Origin: Bacillota bacterium
GTDB taxonomy: Bacteria > Bacillota > GCA-003054495 > Carboxydocellales > JAJZTU01
Reading direction: 5' to 3'
NCBI GenBank assembly: GCA_021848765.1
Contig: JAJZTU010000006.1
Span: 1 to 28,176, forward strand
Length of the DNA: 28,176 nucleotides
Shown here: positions 15,866-22,830 of the stretch, one piece after another
How the letters are laid out: each line of letters begins with the position of its first letter
Numbering within the stretch: position 1 is the stretch's first letter
Program-made: the position numbers and the translations under genes
The notes under the pieces: generated by a model
What the model was told of the DNA's origin: nothing
What the model saw: only the letters and a program-made list of their open reading frames with translations
Databases searched by the model: none

Positions 15866-16252
15866 ATGAAGCTCTTTCAAGTGGTGGTTAACGGTAATAG
15901 CTACGAGATTCAGGTAGAAGAGATTACCAAAGGGGCAAACCAGAAAGAAAAAACCGGCCAGGTAGCTAAGCCTTCAGCTGCCCCTCAATTGGCAGTGGTG
16001 ACTTCAGAGCGAAAAGACACCAGGAGAAAAAGCAATGGAAGCGGTGAGGTAAAAGCACCGATGCCGGGGATTATCGGAGCGATTTTGAAAGCAACAGGGG
16101 AAGCGGTGAAGGCAGGAGAGACTATTCTGCTCCTGGAGGCAATGAAGCTGGAAAATGATGTGGTGGCGCCGAAGGATGGGGTAATTGGCAAAATCAATGT
16201 CTTGGAGGGCCAGAGTGTCAATGCCGGGGATGTGTTGGCAGAAATTGAATGA
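15866..16252 (+). CDS. Biotin carboxyl carrier protein (OadC/MmdC-like)
   Basis: 128 residues. The N-terminal strand MKLFQVVVNGNSYEIQVEEI is typical of carriers of the biotin-dependent decarboxylase and carboxylase families. A charged linker (about 30-60) leads to the biotinyl domain, with the biotin site EAMKLEN (Lys94) and the partner motif APMPGIIG near residue 67. It would carry CO2 between active sites. The ATG has AGGGAGG upstream. It is followed by an OadG-like gene, and a matching carboxyltransferase lies at 25659. No biotin carboxylase and no sodium-pump beta subunit is visible in the window. Confidence 0.92.
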   Translation: MKLFQVVVNGNSYEIQVEEITKGANQKEKTGQVAKPSAAPQLAVVTSERKDTRRKSNGSGEVKAPMPGIIGAILKATGEAVKAGETILLLEAMKLENDVVAPKDGVIGKINVLEGQSVNAGDVLAEIE

Positions 16253-16266
16253 GAGGAGTGGACAAT

Positions 16267-16725
16267 ATGAGCGAATTGGGACTGGTCAGCTCGCTATTGT
16301 TAGCGGGAATTGTTCTGGGCATGGGATCGGTGTTTTTGTCCATGTGGTTTCTGCCGGCCCTGCTTAAGCGGCTGGGTGCGGTAACGGTGATCAGCCAGGG
16401 TGGCCGTGACGGCGTCTTGCCGGAGCAGCTCCCCGGATATTGCCTGGAAGGGGAAACCAGGGCGAGAGGAGTAAGAGCAGCAGGAGAAGCAACGGCGGGA
16501 ACCGGACCTGTACCGGAAGTGGAAGCTAATCAGACGGTGCAGGACCAGGCCATAGTCAACGGGCAAGAGTTCACCAACTCACAGGTTGAGACGGCCGGCA
16601 ACGGGGCAGCAAAGCAGGACATTATCAACGAAGAACTCATGGCAGCCATAGCTGCAACACTTTGTGCCTATGGAATCGCTCATAATGAAAGCTACCGGAT
16701 CAAACAAGTCAGAGTAGTTAATTAG
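16267..16725 (+). CDS. OadG/MmdD-like small membrane subunit
   Basis: 152 residues: one N-terminal membrane helix (about 5-27, GLVSSLLLAGIVLGMGSVFL), a long Gly/Glu/Ala-rich linker, and a C-terminal segment EELMAAIAATLCAYGI with a basic end (YRIKQVRVVN). That combination is characteristic of the gamma/delta subunits of sodium-pumping decarboxylases, which tether the complex to the membrane. The ATG at 16267 is preceded by GAGGAG at good spacing; an in-frame ATG at 16249 is less likely. Its place after the biotin carrier supports the assignment, but without a beta subunit the pump itself is unproven. Confidence 0.68.
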   Translation: MSELGLVSSLLLAGIVLGMGSVFLSMWFLPALLKRLGAVTVISQGGRDGVLPEQLPGYCLEGETRARGVRAAGEATAGTGPVPEVEANQTVQDQAIVNGQEFTNSQVETAGNGAAKQDIINEELMAAIAATLCAYGIAHNESYRIKQVRVVN

Positions 16726-16755
16726 ATAACAGTATGTTTCAATTACTGTACCGCC

Positions 16756-16790
16756 AAGCCGCCTGTTTGATCTGGTGGCTTTTTTATTTC
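16756..16790 (+). terminator. Terminator of the ThDP-enzyme operon
   Basis: AAGCCGCC (16756-16763) pairs with GGTGGCTT (16774-16781), including one G-U pair, and is followed by TTTTATTT. It lies 31 bases after the OadG-like stop. Confidence 0.8.
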
Positions 16791-16848
16791 TTAGGAATTT
16801 ATATCGCTACCCCCATTAGCAGCTTTATGGATATAAATTCCTAAGAAA
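16787..16848. repeat. 19-bp perfect inverted repeat (long hairpin)
   Basis: Arms 16787-16805 and 16830-16848 are perfectly complementary (TTTCTTAGGAATTTATATC and its complement) around a 24-base loop. It follows the terminator directly and is AT-rich with no U-run of its own. Shape and position fit a small mobile or extragenic palindromic element, or a second structured RNA. Confidence 0.7.
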
Positions 16849-16898
16849 GGGGGTTGTTAAGGGGGGCACCCCCTTATCTCCAATAAGGAGGGTGACAG

Positions 16899-16999
16899 CG
16901 AAGCGTCATAGGGAACCATGGGTTCCCTGTGAAAGAACAAAAGCATATCCTAGCGAATGCATCGGAGATGCTTTTGTTCTCTGCCTTTATGACGATTCG
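16899..16999. other. Predicted three-way-junction structured element
   Basis: A closing stem CGAA-g-CGTCATA (16899-16910) with TATGACG-a-TTCG (16988-16999) encloses two hairpins: GGGAACC/GGTTCCC (16911-16917, 16921-16927) and the 13-bp AGAACAAAAGCAT/ATGCTTTTGTTCT (16934-16946, 16968-16980). Further short hairpins lie just upstream (AAGGGG/CCCCTT and CCTTAT/ATAAGG, 16858-16888). The 16726-17201 gap has no gene; it holds these structures, the activator site and the sigma-54 promoter. Confidence 0.55.
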
Positions 17000-17005
17000 T
17001 ACATT

Positions 17006-17047
17006 TGTAGCAATTTTGCTACAGTGTTGCAGTCCGTTTTTGCAACA
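17006..17047. promoter_or_regulatory. Upstream activator site of the mutase operon
   Basis: The 18-bp palindrome TGTAGCAATTTTGCTACA (17006-17023) is identical to that at 12155. It is followed by TGTTGCA (17025-17031) and its inverse TGCAACA (17041-17047). The palindrome ends 84 bases before the promoter, against 85 at the other site. Confidence 0.78.
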
Positions 17048-17106
17048 GTAAACATTGCGGGATATGTTCAGAGGGCTTATCTGCCTGAGTGAAAGCCTAT
17101 CTTTCT

Positions 17107-17122
17107 TGGCACGGTCTTTGCA
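17107..17122 (+). promoter_or_regulatory. Sigma-54 (-24/-12) promoter of the mutase operon
   Basis: TGGCACGGTCTTTGCA is a full consensus match (TGGCACG-N4-TTGCA), with GG at 17108-17109 and GC at 17120-17121. It lies 80 bases upstream of the mutase start. Confidence 0.88.
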
Positions 17123-17201
17123 AATGTACTGGGTAGAAAATAATTTCCTAAATGTTAAGCCGTTAGGCTTAAGGAGCATTTCTATAAGGAGGGATAGATT
17201 C

Positions 17202-18899
17202 ATGGCTGTTAACAAGCTGAATCCACAGGGAGACGAAGTTCAGGAAATCAGGGAAGAGGCCCGGCGCTGGGAGACTACCACCCTACAGCAGTTTCTCGCC
17301 AAAAAGGGCGAGCGGAAAACGGAGTTTAAAACTCTTTCAGGCCTGGATAGGGGGAGATTGTACGGCCCGGCTGATGTTGCGAATCTAAACTATATGGAAG
17401 ATCTGGGCTACCCTGGTGAGTACCCCTACACCAGAGGAGTGTATCCTACCATGTACCGGGGGCAAATTTGGACGCACAGGCAAATCGCCGGCTTTGGTAC
17501 CGGAGAGGATACCAATGAGCGTTTTCGCTTTCTCTTAGCTCAGGGGCAAACCGGTTTAAGTGTTGATTTCGACTTTCCCACCCTGGTTGGCTACGATTCC
17601 GACCATCCCCGGTCTGAAGGTGAAGTCGGCAAAGTAGGGGTGGCTATTGATTCCCTGCCCGACATGGAGGCCCTTTTTGCAGGGATTCCCCTGGACCAAA
17701 TCAGTACCTCCATGACCATCAACTTTCCTGCCCCCATTCTCTACGCGATGTACTTGGCTTTGGCGGACAAGCGGGGTATTGCCTGGGATAAACTGGCCGG
17801 TACCATTCAGTTTGACCTCCTGAAGGAGTATATCGGCCAGAAATCCTTTGTTTTCCCGCCCCGGCCTTCCATGAAACTAATCAGGGATGTTTTTGCTTTT
17901 GCCAGCAAGCATACACCACGCTGGAACTTCATTAATGTTTCCGGTTATCACACCAGGGAAGCAGGCAGTACGGCAGTACAGGAGCTGGCCTTCACCCTGG
18001 GGGCGGGTGTACATTACGTTGAGGAAGGGATACGGGCCGGGCTGGATGTGGATCAGTTCGCTCCCCGGGTTTCCTTCTTCTTCAACTCACAAATCGATTT
18101 CTTTGAGGAAGTTGCCAAGTTCCGGGCTGCCAGGAGACTGTGGGCCAGGTTAATGAAGGAACGCTTTGGGGCCAAGAAGCCTGAGTCCATGCGGATGCGT
18201 TTCCACACCCAGACCGCCGGCGCTTCCTGTACTGCCCGGCAGCCCCTGAACAACATAATCAGGACTACGATAGAAGCCATGGCTGCCGTATTGGGTGGTA
18301 CCCAGTCTCTCCACTGCAACGGCTATGATGAGGCCCTGAGTATTCCCACCGAGCATGCCATGCAAATTGCCCTGAGGACCCAGCAGATTATCGCCGAGGA
18401 AAGCGGTATGGGTGATATCATCGACCCGTTAGGCGGCTCCTACTATATCGAGCACCTGACCAACCAAATGGAGCAGGAGGCCATGAGGTACATTGAGGAA
18501 ATTGACCAGCGGGGCGGCTACATCCAGTGTATTGAGGATAACTACTTCCAGCAGGAGGTTGCCGATGCCGCCTATGCTTTCCAACGCTCCAAGGAGTCCG
18601 GTGACCTGATTGTGGTTGGGGTCAATAAGCACACCATTGAGGAAGAATTGACCATGGAGATTATGACTGCTGATCCTGAATCAGCCAGGAAGCAGACTGA
18701 GCGGACCAAACGGTTAAAGGAAACCCGGGACAATCTCAGGGTAAACCAACTGCTAAGTGACATTAAGCGGGCGGCTACCAGTGAAGAGAACATTGTGCCA
18801 ATCATTTTGGATGCGGTTAAGGCCCATGCCACTGAGGGTGATATCATCCAGGCGCTGAAGGAAGTGTACGGAGAGTATCAGGAAAAGCCTATCTTTTAA
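17202..18899 (+). CDS. hcmA: 2-hydroxyisobutyryl-CoA mutase, large subunit (B12-dependent acyl-CoA mutase)
   Basis: 565 residues, the size of the substrate-binding subunit of two-part ICM/HCM mutases, lacking the B12 domain. Motifs: YPYTRGVYPTMYRG, GYDSDHPRSEGEVGKVGVAI, SMTINFPAPI, SGYHTREAG, DQFAPR. At the specificity position (Tyr89 of methylmalonyl-CoA mutase, Phe80 of isobutyryl-CoA mutase) it has Ile95 in RQIAGF, and 27 residues on it has Asp122 in GLSVDFD. This Ile/Asp pair is the published mark of 2-hydroxyisobutyryl-CoA mutase (Ile90/Asp117 in Aquincola). Gln in YIGQKSF replaces the methylmalonyl-binding Arg. The product would be 3-hydroxybutyryl-CoA. The ATG has AAGGAGGG upstream; first gene of its operon. 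Confidence 0.88.
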   Translation: MAVNKLNPQGDEVQEIREEARRWETTTLQQFLAKKGERKTEFKTLSGLDRGRLYGPADVANLNYMEDLGYPGEYPYTRGVYPTMYRGQIWTHRQIAGFGTGEDTNERFRFLLAQGQTGLSVDFDFPTLVGYDSDHPRSEGEVGKVGVAIDSLPDMEALFAGIPLDQISTSMTINFPAPILYAMYLALADKRGIAWDKLAGTIQFDLLKEYIGQKSFVFPPRPSMKLIRDVFAFASKHTPRWNFINVSGYHTREAGSTAVQELAFTLGAGVHYVEEGIRAGLDVDQFAPRVSFFFNSQIDFFEEVAKFRAARRLWARLMKERFGAKKPESMRMRFHTQTAGASCTARQPLNNIIRTTIEAMAAVLGGTQSLHCNGYDEALSIPTEHAMQIALRTQQIIAEESGMGDIIDPLGGSYYIEHLTNQMEQEAMRYIEEIDQRGGYIQCIEDNYFQQEVADAAYAFQRSKESGDLIVVGVNKHTIEEELTMEIMTADPESARKQTERTKRLKETRDNLRVNQLLSDIKRAATSEENIVPIILDAVKAHATEGDIIQALKEVYGEYQEKPIF

Positions 18900-18943
18900 G
18901 CAAGGTTTCTTGAGGATTCTTTGATGAAGGAGGAATAAGGACT

Positions 18944-19345
18944 ATGTTAAGACCGATTAAAGTGCTGATTGCCAAGCCGGGCCTGGACGGCCACGACAGG
19001 GGGGCAAAAGTAGTCTCCCGGGCTTTACGTGATGCCGGTATGGAGGTTATCTACACCGGATTATTCCAGACCCCTGACGAAGTGGTAGAAGCTGCCCTCC
19101 AGGAGGATGTGGATGTTTTGGGATTGAGTATTCTCTCAGGCGCCCATATGACCTTAATTCCCAGGATCATGGACTTGTTGAAAGAGAACAAAGCTGAGGA
19201 TATTCTGTTGGTCCCCGGCGGTACCATCGTGCAAAAGGAAGAAATCAATGAACTCCTGGCTAAGGGGGTACCGGTGGTTTTCGGTCCGGATACGCCTCTG
19301 GAGCAAATTGTCACCTTCATTAAAGAGAATGCCAAAATCGCCTGA
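18944..19345 (+). CDS. hcmB: 2-hydroxyisobutyryl-CoA mutase, small cobalamin-binding subunit
   Basis: 133 residues forming a single B12-binding Rossmann-like domain. The cobalt-ligand motif DGHDRG (D15, H17, G20) is intact, followed by GLFQTPDEVV, SILSGAH and LVPGGTI as in the small subunits of isobutyryl- and 2-hydroxyisobutyryl-CoA mutases. It starts 44 bases after the large subunit with GAAGGAGG upstream. It must pair with the large subunit, and the MeaB-type G protein downstream probably loads and protects the cofactor. Confidence 0.93.
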   Translation: MLRPIKVLIAKPGLDGHDRGAKVVSRALRDAGMEVIYTGLFQTPDEVVEAALQEDVDVLGLSILSGAHMTLIPRIMDLLKENKAEDILLVPGGTIVQKEEINELLAKGVPVVFGPDTPLEQIVTFIKENAKIA

Positions 19346-19430
19346 AAGTATGGTCAAACTGCCTGAGAAGTAACCCCAAAAGCAGCTTGAGTCCCGGCCT
19401 GCTGAGCTGATCAGAAAGGAAGTGAAGAAC

Positions 19431-20546
19431 ATGAAACTTCAACTGCCCAAAAAGGTGACTTTTACTGAACTGTTTGCCAGGGATGGTTTGCAGAATGAGA
19501 CCTCCTTTTTCCCCACGGAAGCTAAGATTTATTTCATTAACAGGGCCTCGGAGTTAGGTTTTAAGTGTGTGGAGGTAACCAACTTCGCCCATCCCAAAAA
19601 CATGCCCCAGTTCCGGGATGCCGAGGAAGTGTTAAAGCGCATTAACCGCAAGCCCGGAGTGGTTTATAAGTGTTACGGCATGTCCGATAAAGCCTTCGAA
19701 CGGGCTGTCAAGGCCAAGGAAGAAGGGTACGGGCCGGATGTCATGGCCTTTACCCTGTCCCTGACAGAATCGCACAGCAAGCGTAACTCGGGGCGCACCC
19801 ATGAGGAGTACTGGAAGCAAATTCCCAAGTGGGTGGAAATGGCCCACAGTGTGGGGATCGAGATTAACCTGGCGCTGGCCTGTGTTTTCGGGTGCCCCAT
19901 TGAAGGCCCGGTGCCCCTGGAGCGTACCCTGGAGTTTATTGAAAGGGGTTTAGAGCTGGGTGTGGATGGAGCCACTCCCTGTGATACCACCGGAGAGGCC
20001 TCACCCGACCGGGTCTATGAGTTCTACGTCAGGCTCAGGGAAAAATTCCCCACAGAAGATGTCCACCTGGCCCATTTCCATGATTCCCGGGGGATGGCCT
20101 TATCCAATTACCTGGCAGCCCTTATGGCAGGAGTAACCCATGTGGAGGCATCCCTTGGCCAGTTGGGCGGCCAGCCGGCTTTTATCCTGGACGGAGTAGC
20201 GGGAATCGGTACAGGGCCTAACTATTGTCCCAGTGACATAGTTGGCAACGGGTCTACGGAAGATCTGTTGGTGATGCTGGACGAAATGGGCATTGACACC
20301 GGGGTGAACATTGATGAGGTATTGGAACTGGGGCGGGTATTGGAGTGGTGTTTGGGCAAGGAGTTACGTCCCTATACTACCAAGACCGGCCGGATTCCGA
20401 AAGCGCCGACCGCCTGGAGGGCGACGCCACCCTTTAGACGCGGCTGGTGGGCCTATCCCCAGCCCGAAACTGCCGCTCAACCGGAAAGGCGAAGCAGTGT
20501 GGAGGGTATAGTTACACCCAACACAGCTTTACGGCAGGTAAAGTAG
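19431..20546 (+). CDS. HMG-CoA lyase-like TIM-barrel protein
   Basis: 371 residues. The N-terminal FARDGLQNE carries the Arg-Asp of HMG-CoA lyases, and HLAHFHDSRG carries the metal-binding HxH. The glycine-rich loop reads GGQPAFILDGVAG, whereas classical HMG-CoA lyases have GGCP with a catalytic Cys; here the Cys is replaced by Gln, so the usual HMG-CoA cleavage may not apply. The last ~50 residues are rich in Pro, Arg and Trp and do not look like the family. I chose the ATG at 19431 (AAAGGAAG upstream) over GTG 19422. In this operon it may catalyse an aldol-type cleavage or joining of a branched or keto acyl-CoA; the substrate is unknown. Confidence 0.78.
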   Translation: MKLQLPKKVTFTELFARDGLQNETSFFPTEAKIYFINRASELGFKCVEVTNFAHPKNMPQFRDAEEVLKRINRKPGVVYKCYGMSDKAFERAVKAKEEGYGPDVMAFTLSLTESHSKRNSGRTHEEYWKQIPKWVEMAHSVGIEINLALACVFGCPIEGPVPLERTLEFIERGLELGVDGATPCDTTGEASPDRVYEFYVRLREKFPTEDVHLAHFHDSRGMALSNYLAALMAGVTHVEASLGQLGGQPAFILDGVAGIGTGPNYCPSDIVGNGSTEDLLVMLDEMGIDTGVNIDEVLELGRVLEWCLGKELRPYTTKTGRIPKAPTAWRATPPFRRGWWAYPQPETAAQPERRSSVEGIVTPNTALRQVK

Positions 20547-20639
20547 GGTGAAAAGCCAGATTAAAGCCGGTAATCAAGGTAAAAATCAGGTTATTGCGGG
20601 TAAAGCAAGGTGAAAACCAAAGCGAGGAGGTACAGGCTA

Positions 20640-21821
20640 ATGGGGGAAGTGGTTATTGTCAGTGCTGTGCGGACAGCTATCGGGTCCTTCGGCGGAACGC
20701 TGGCCCAGGTTCCGGCGGCCCAACTGGGGGAAATCGTCATCCGGGAGGCCTTAAGCAGGGCAGGGGTATCGGCTGAACAGGTAGACGAGGTATTAATGGG
20801 CAATACGCTGCAGGCCGGCCAGGGCCAGAACCCGGCCAGGCAGGCTGCTGTCAGGGCGGGCATTCCGGTGGAAGTCCCGGCCATAACCATCAATAAGGTT
20901 TGTGGGTCAGGCCTGCGGGCTGTCAGCTTGGGCGCCCAGACCATCCTGGCCGGAGACTCTGAGGTGGTTGTGGCCGGCGGGATGGAGAACATGAGCATGG
21001 CGCCATACCTGTTGCCCGGTAACCGCTGGGGCCAGCGGATGGGTGACGGGGAAGTAGTGGACAGTATGATCAAGGACGGTTTATCCTGTGCCTTTAATCT
21101 TTACCATATGGGGATTACTGCCGAGAATGTCGCCGAACGCTTCGGGATTACCCGGGAAGACCAGGATGCCTTTGCCGCTCAAAGCCAGCTGCGGGCTGAG
21201 CAGGCTATCGAGGGCGGAAAATTCCAGGCGGAGATCGTGCCCGTCAGCATACCCCAGCGTAAAGGGCCGGCCTTGGAATTTGCTGTTGACGAGTTTCCCA
21301 GAAAGGGTGTTACCGGCGCCGACCTGGCTAAACTTAAGCCCGCCTTCAAAAAAGACGGGACAGTTACAGCCGGTAATGCCTCCGGGATCAATGACGGAGC
21401 CGCGGCAGTAGTGCTGATGTCCGCCAGGAAGGCCAAGGCCTTGGGTATTCAGCCTTTGGCTAAAATCAAAGGTTATGCTTCAGCCGGTGTAGACCCGGCG
21501 ATTATGGGAGTGGGACCGGTGCCTGCTACCCAAAAGGTCCTGAAGAGGTTGGGACTCCAAGTGGCTGACCTGGACTTAATTGAAGCCAATGAAGCCTTTG
21601 CTGTACAATCCCTGGCTGTCGCCCGCCAACTGGGGCTGGACCCCGAAAAAACCAATGTCAACGGAGGGGCCATTGCTTTGGGACATCCCATTGGTTGCAG
21701 TGGAACCCGGGTATTGGTAACCCTGCTTCATGAAATGAAACGCAGAGGGAGTAATCTGGGGCTGGCCACCTTATGTATCGGCGGCGGCCAGGGCACAGCA
21801 ATGGTAGTCGAAGCAATTTAG
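20640..21821 (+). CDS. Acetyl-CoA C-acetyltransferase (thiolase)
   Basis: 393 residues, the usual thiolase length. All catalytic residues are present: Cys88 in NKVCGSG, His349 in GHPIGCSG and Cys379 in CIGGGQG, plus NEAFA near residue 320. It would split acetoacetyl-CoA into two acetyl-CoA, or run in reverse. In this operon it is the expected last step after 3-hydroxybutyryl-CoA, although the 3-hydroxybutyryl-CoA dehydrogenase needed between is not in the window. The ATG at 20640 has GAGGAGG 9 bases upstream; an upstream in-frame start has no ribosome site. Confidence 0.95.
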   Translation: MGEVVIVSAVRTAIGSFGGTLAQVPAAQLGEIVIREALSRAGVSAEQVDEVLMGNTLQAGQGQNPARQAAVRAGIPVEVPAITINKVCGSGLRAVSLGAQTILAGDSEVVVAGGMENMSMAPYLLPGNRWGQRMGDGEVVDSMIKDGLSCAFNLYHMGITAENVAERFGITREDQDAFAAQSQLRAEQAIEGGKFQAEIVPVSIPQRKGPALEFAVDEFPRKGVTGADLAKLKPAFKKDGTVTAGNASGINDGAAAVVLMSARKAKALGIQPLAKIKGYASAGVDPAIMGVGPVPATQKVLKRLGLQVADLDLIEANEAFAVQSLAVARQLGLDPEKTNVNGGAIALGHPIGCSGTRVLVTLLHEMKRRGSNLGLATLCIGGGQGTAMVVEAI

Positions 21822-21861
21822 CAGTCTTGAATTCAGTTTCAGGGAGTAGGGAGTGAACACT

Positions 21862-22803
21862 ATGACCGAACTGTTGGAACGTTTTTGTGCCGGTGAACGC
21901 CGGGCCTTAGCCAAGGTGATTACTATTATCGAGAATAACCTGCCGGGGAAAAATGAGCTGCTTAGCCGGATCTATCCCCGGGCTGGTAAGGCCTTTGTGG
22001 TGGGAGTGACCGGAGCTCCGGGAGCAGGCAAAAGCTCTTTGCTGGACCGGCTCACCGAGGTAATCCGGCGCAGAGGTCTTACAGTCGGAGTGGTGGCTGT
22101 CGATCCGACCAGTCCGTTTACCGGTGGGGCTATCCTGGGGGACCGCATCAGAATGCAGCAGCACACCATGGATAAAGGAGTTTTTGTCCGTTCCCTGGCT
22201 ACCCGGGGCAGCCTGGGCGGGTTGGCACGCAGCGCCAAAGAGGTAATTACCGCCCTGGATGCCTTCGGCATCGATGTAATCCTGGTGGAAACTGTAGGTG
22301 TGGGCCAGTCTGAGGTAGATATTATGAAAATCAGTAACGCTACTTTAGTAGTGCTGACACCTGCCGGCGGTGACGGGGTTCAGGCTATAAAAGCAGGGAT
22401 TATGGAGATTGCGGATATCTTTGTGGTCAACAAGTGTGACCTGCCGAATGCAGAAAAAACGGTGCGCGAGATTAACGGAATGCTGGATATGGATAACTGG
22501 GCCGGTGTGTGGCGACCACCGGTCTTAGCCACCAATACCCTTGTAAATACCGGAATAGATAAGTTGTGGCAGACTCTGGAGTACTTCCGGGAGTACCAGA
22601 AATCTACCGGCCTGATGGCAGAAGCGCGTAAAGCTAAGCTCCGGAGTGACCTCCTGGAAATCTTGGAAAATGAAATCAGGCTAAAAGTACAGAAGGGCTT
22701 ATTGGACAACGGCCGTTTGGATCAGGAACTGGCGGAGGTCCTGGAAGGGGCAGACCCCTACACCATGGCCGGGAAGCTCTTAAAAGACATTTTGGCGCAC
22801 TAA
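21862..22803 (+). CDS. meaB: MeaB/ArgK-type G-protein chaperone of the B12 mutase
   Basis: 313 residues. P-loop GAPGAGKSS (51-59), the family motif DPTSPFTGGAILGDRIRM, ETVGVGQSE (switch and Walker B region) and VNKCD (the base-recognition NKxD motif). MeaB proteins use GTP to load adenosylcobalamin into acyl-CoA mutases and guard them from inactivation. It lies three genes after the mutase small subunit, consistent with serving it. The ATG at 21862 has GGAG 8 bases upstream; GTG 21853 is an in-frame alternative. Confidence 0.95.
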   Translation: MTELLERFCAGERRALAKVITIIENNLPGKNELLSRIYPRAGKAFVVGVTGAPGAGKSSLLDRLTEVIRRRGLTVGVVAVDPTSPFTGGAILGDRIRMQQHTMDKGVFVRSLATRGSLGGLARSAKEVITALDAFGIDVILVETVGVGQSEVDIMKISNATLVVLTPAGGDGVQAIKAGIMEIADIFVVNKCDLPNAEKTVREINGMLDMDNWAGVWRPPVLATNTLVNTGIDKLWQTLEYFREYQKSTGLMAEARKAKLRSDLLEILENEIRLKVQKGLLDNGRLDQELAEVLEGADPYTMAGKLLKDILAH

Positions 22804-22830
22804 TATGCAGTGGAGAAGGAGGCCTTTACC

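Noticed and set aside
20547..20639. Repeated GGTGAAAA/GGTAAA stretches before the thiolase gene
   Set aside because: Too short and irregular to call a repeat or regulatory site; probably purine-rich spacer.
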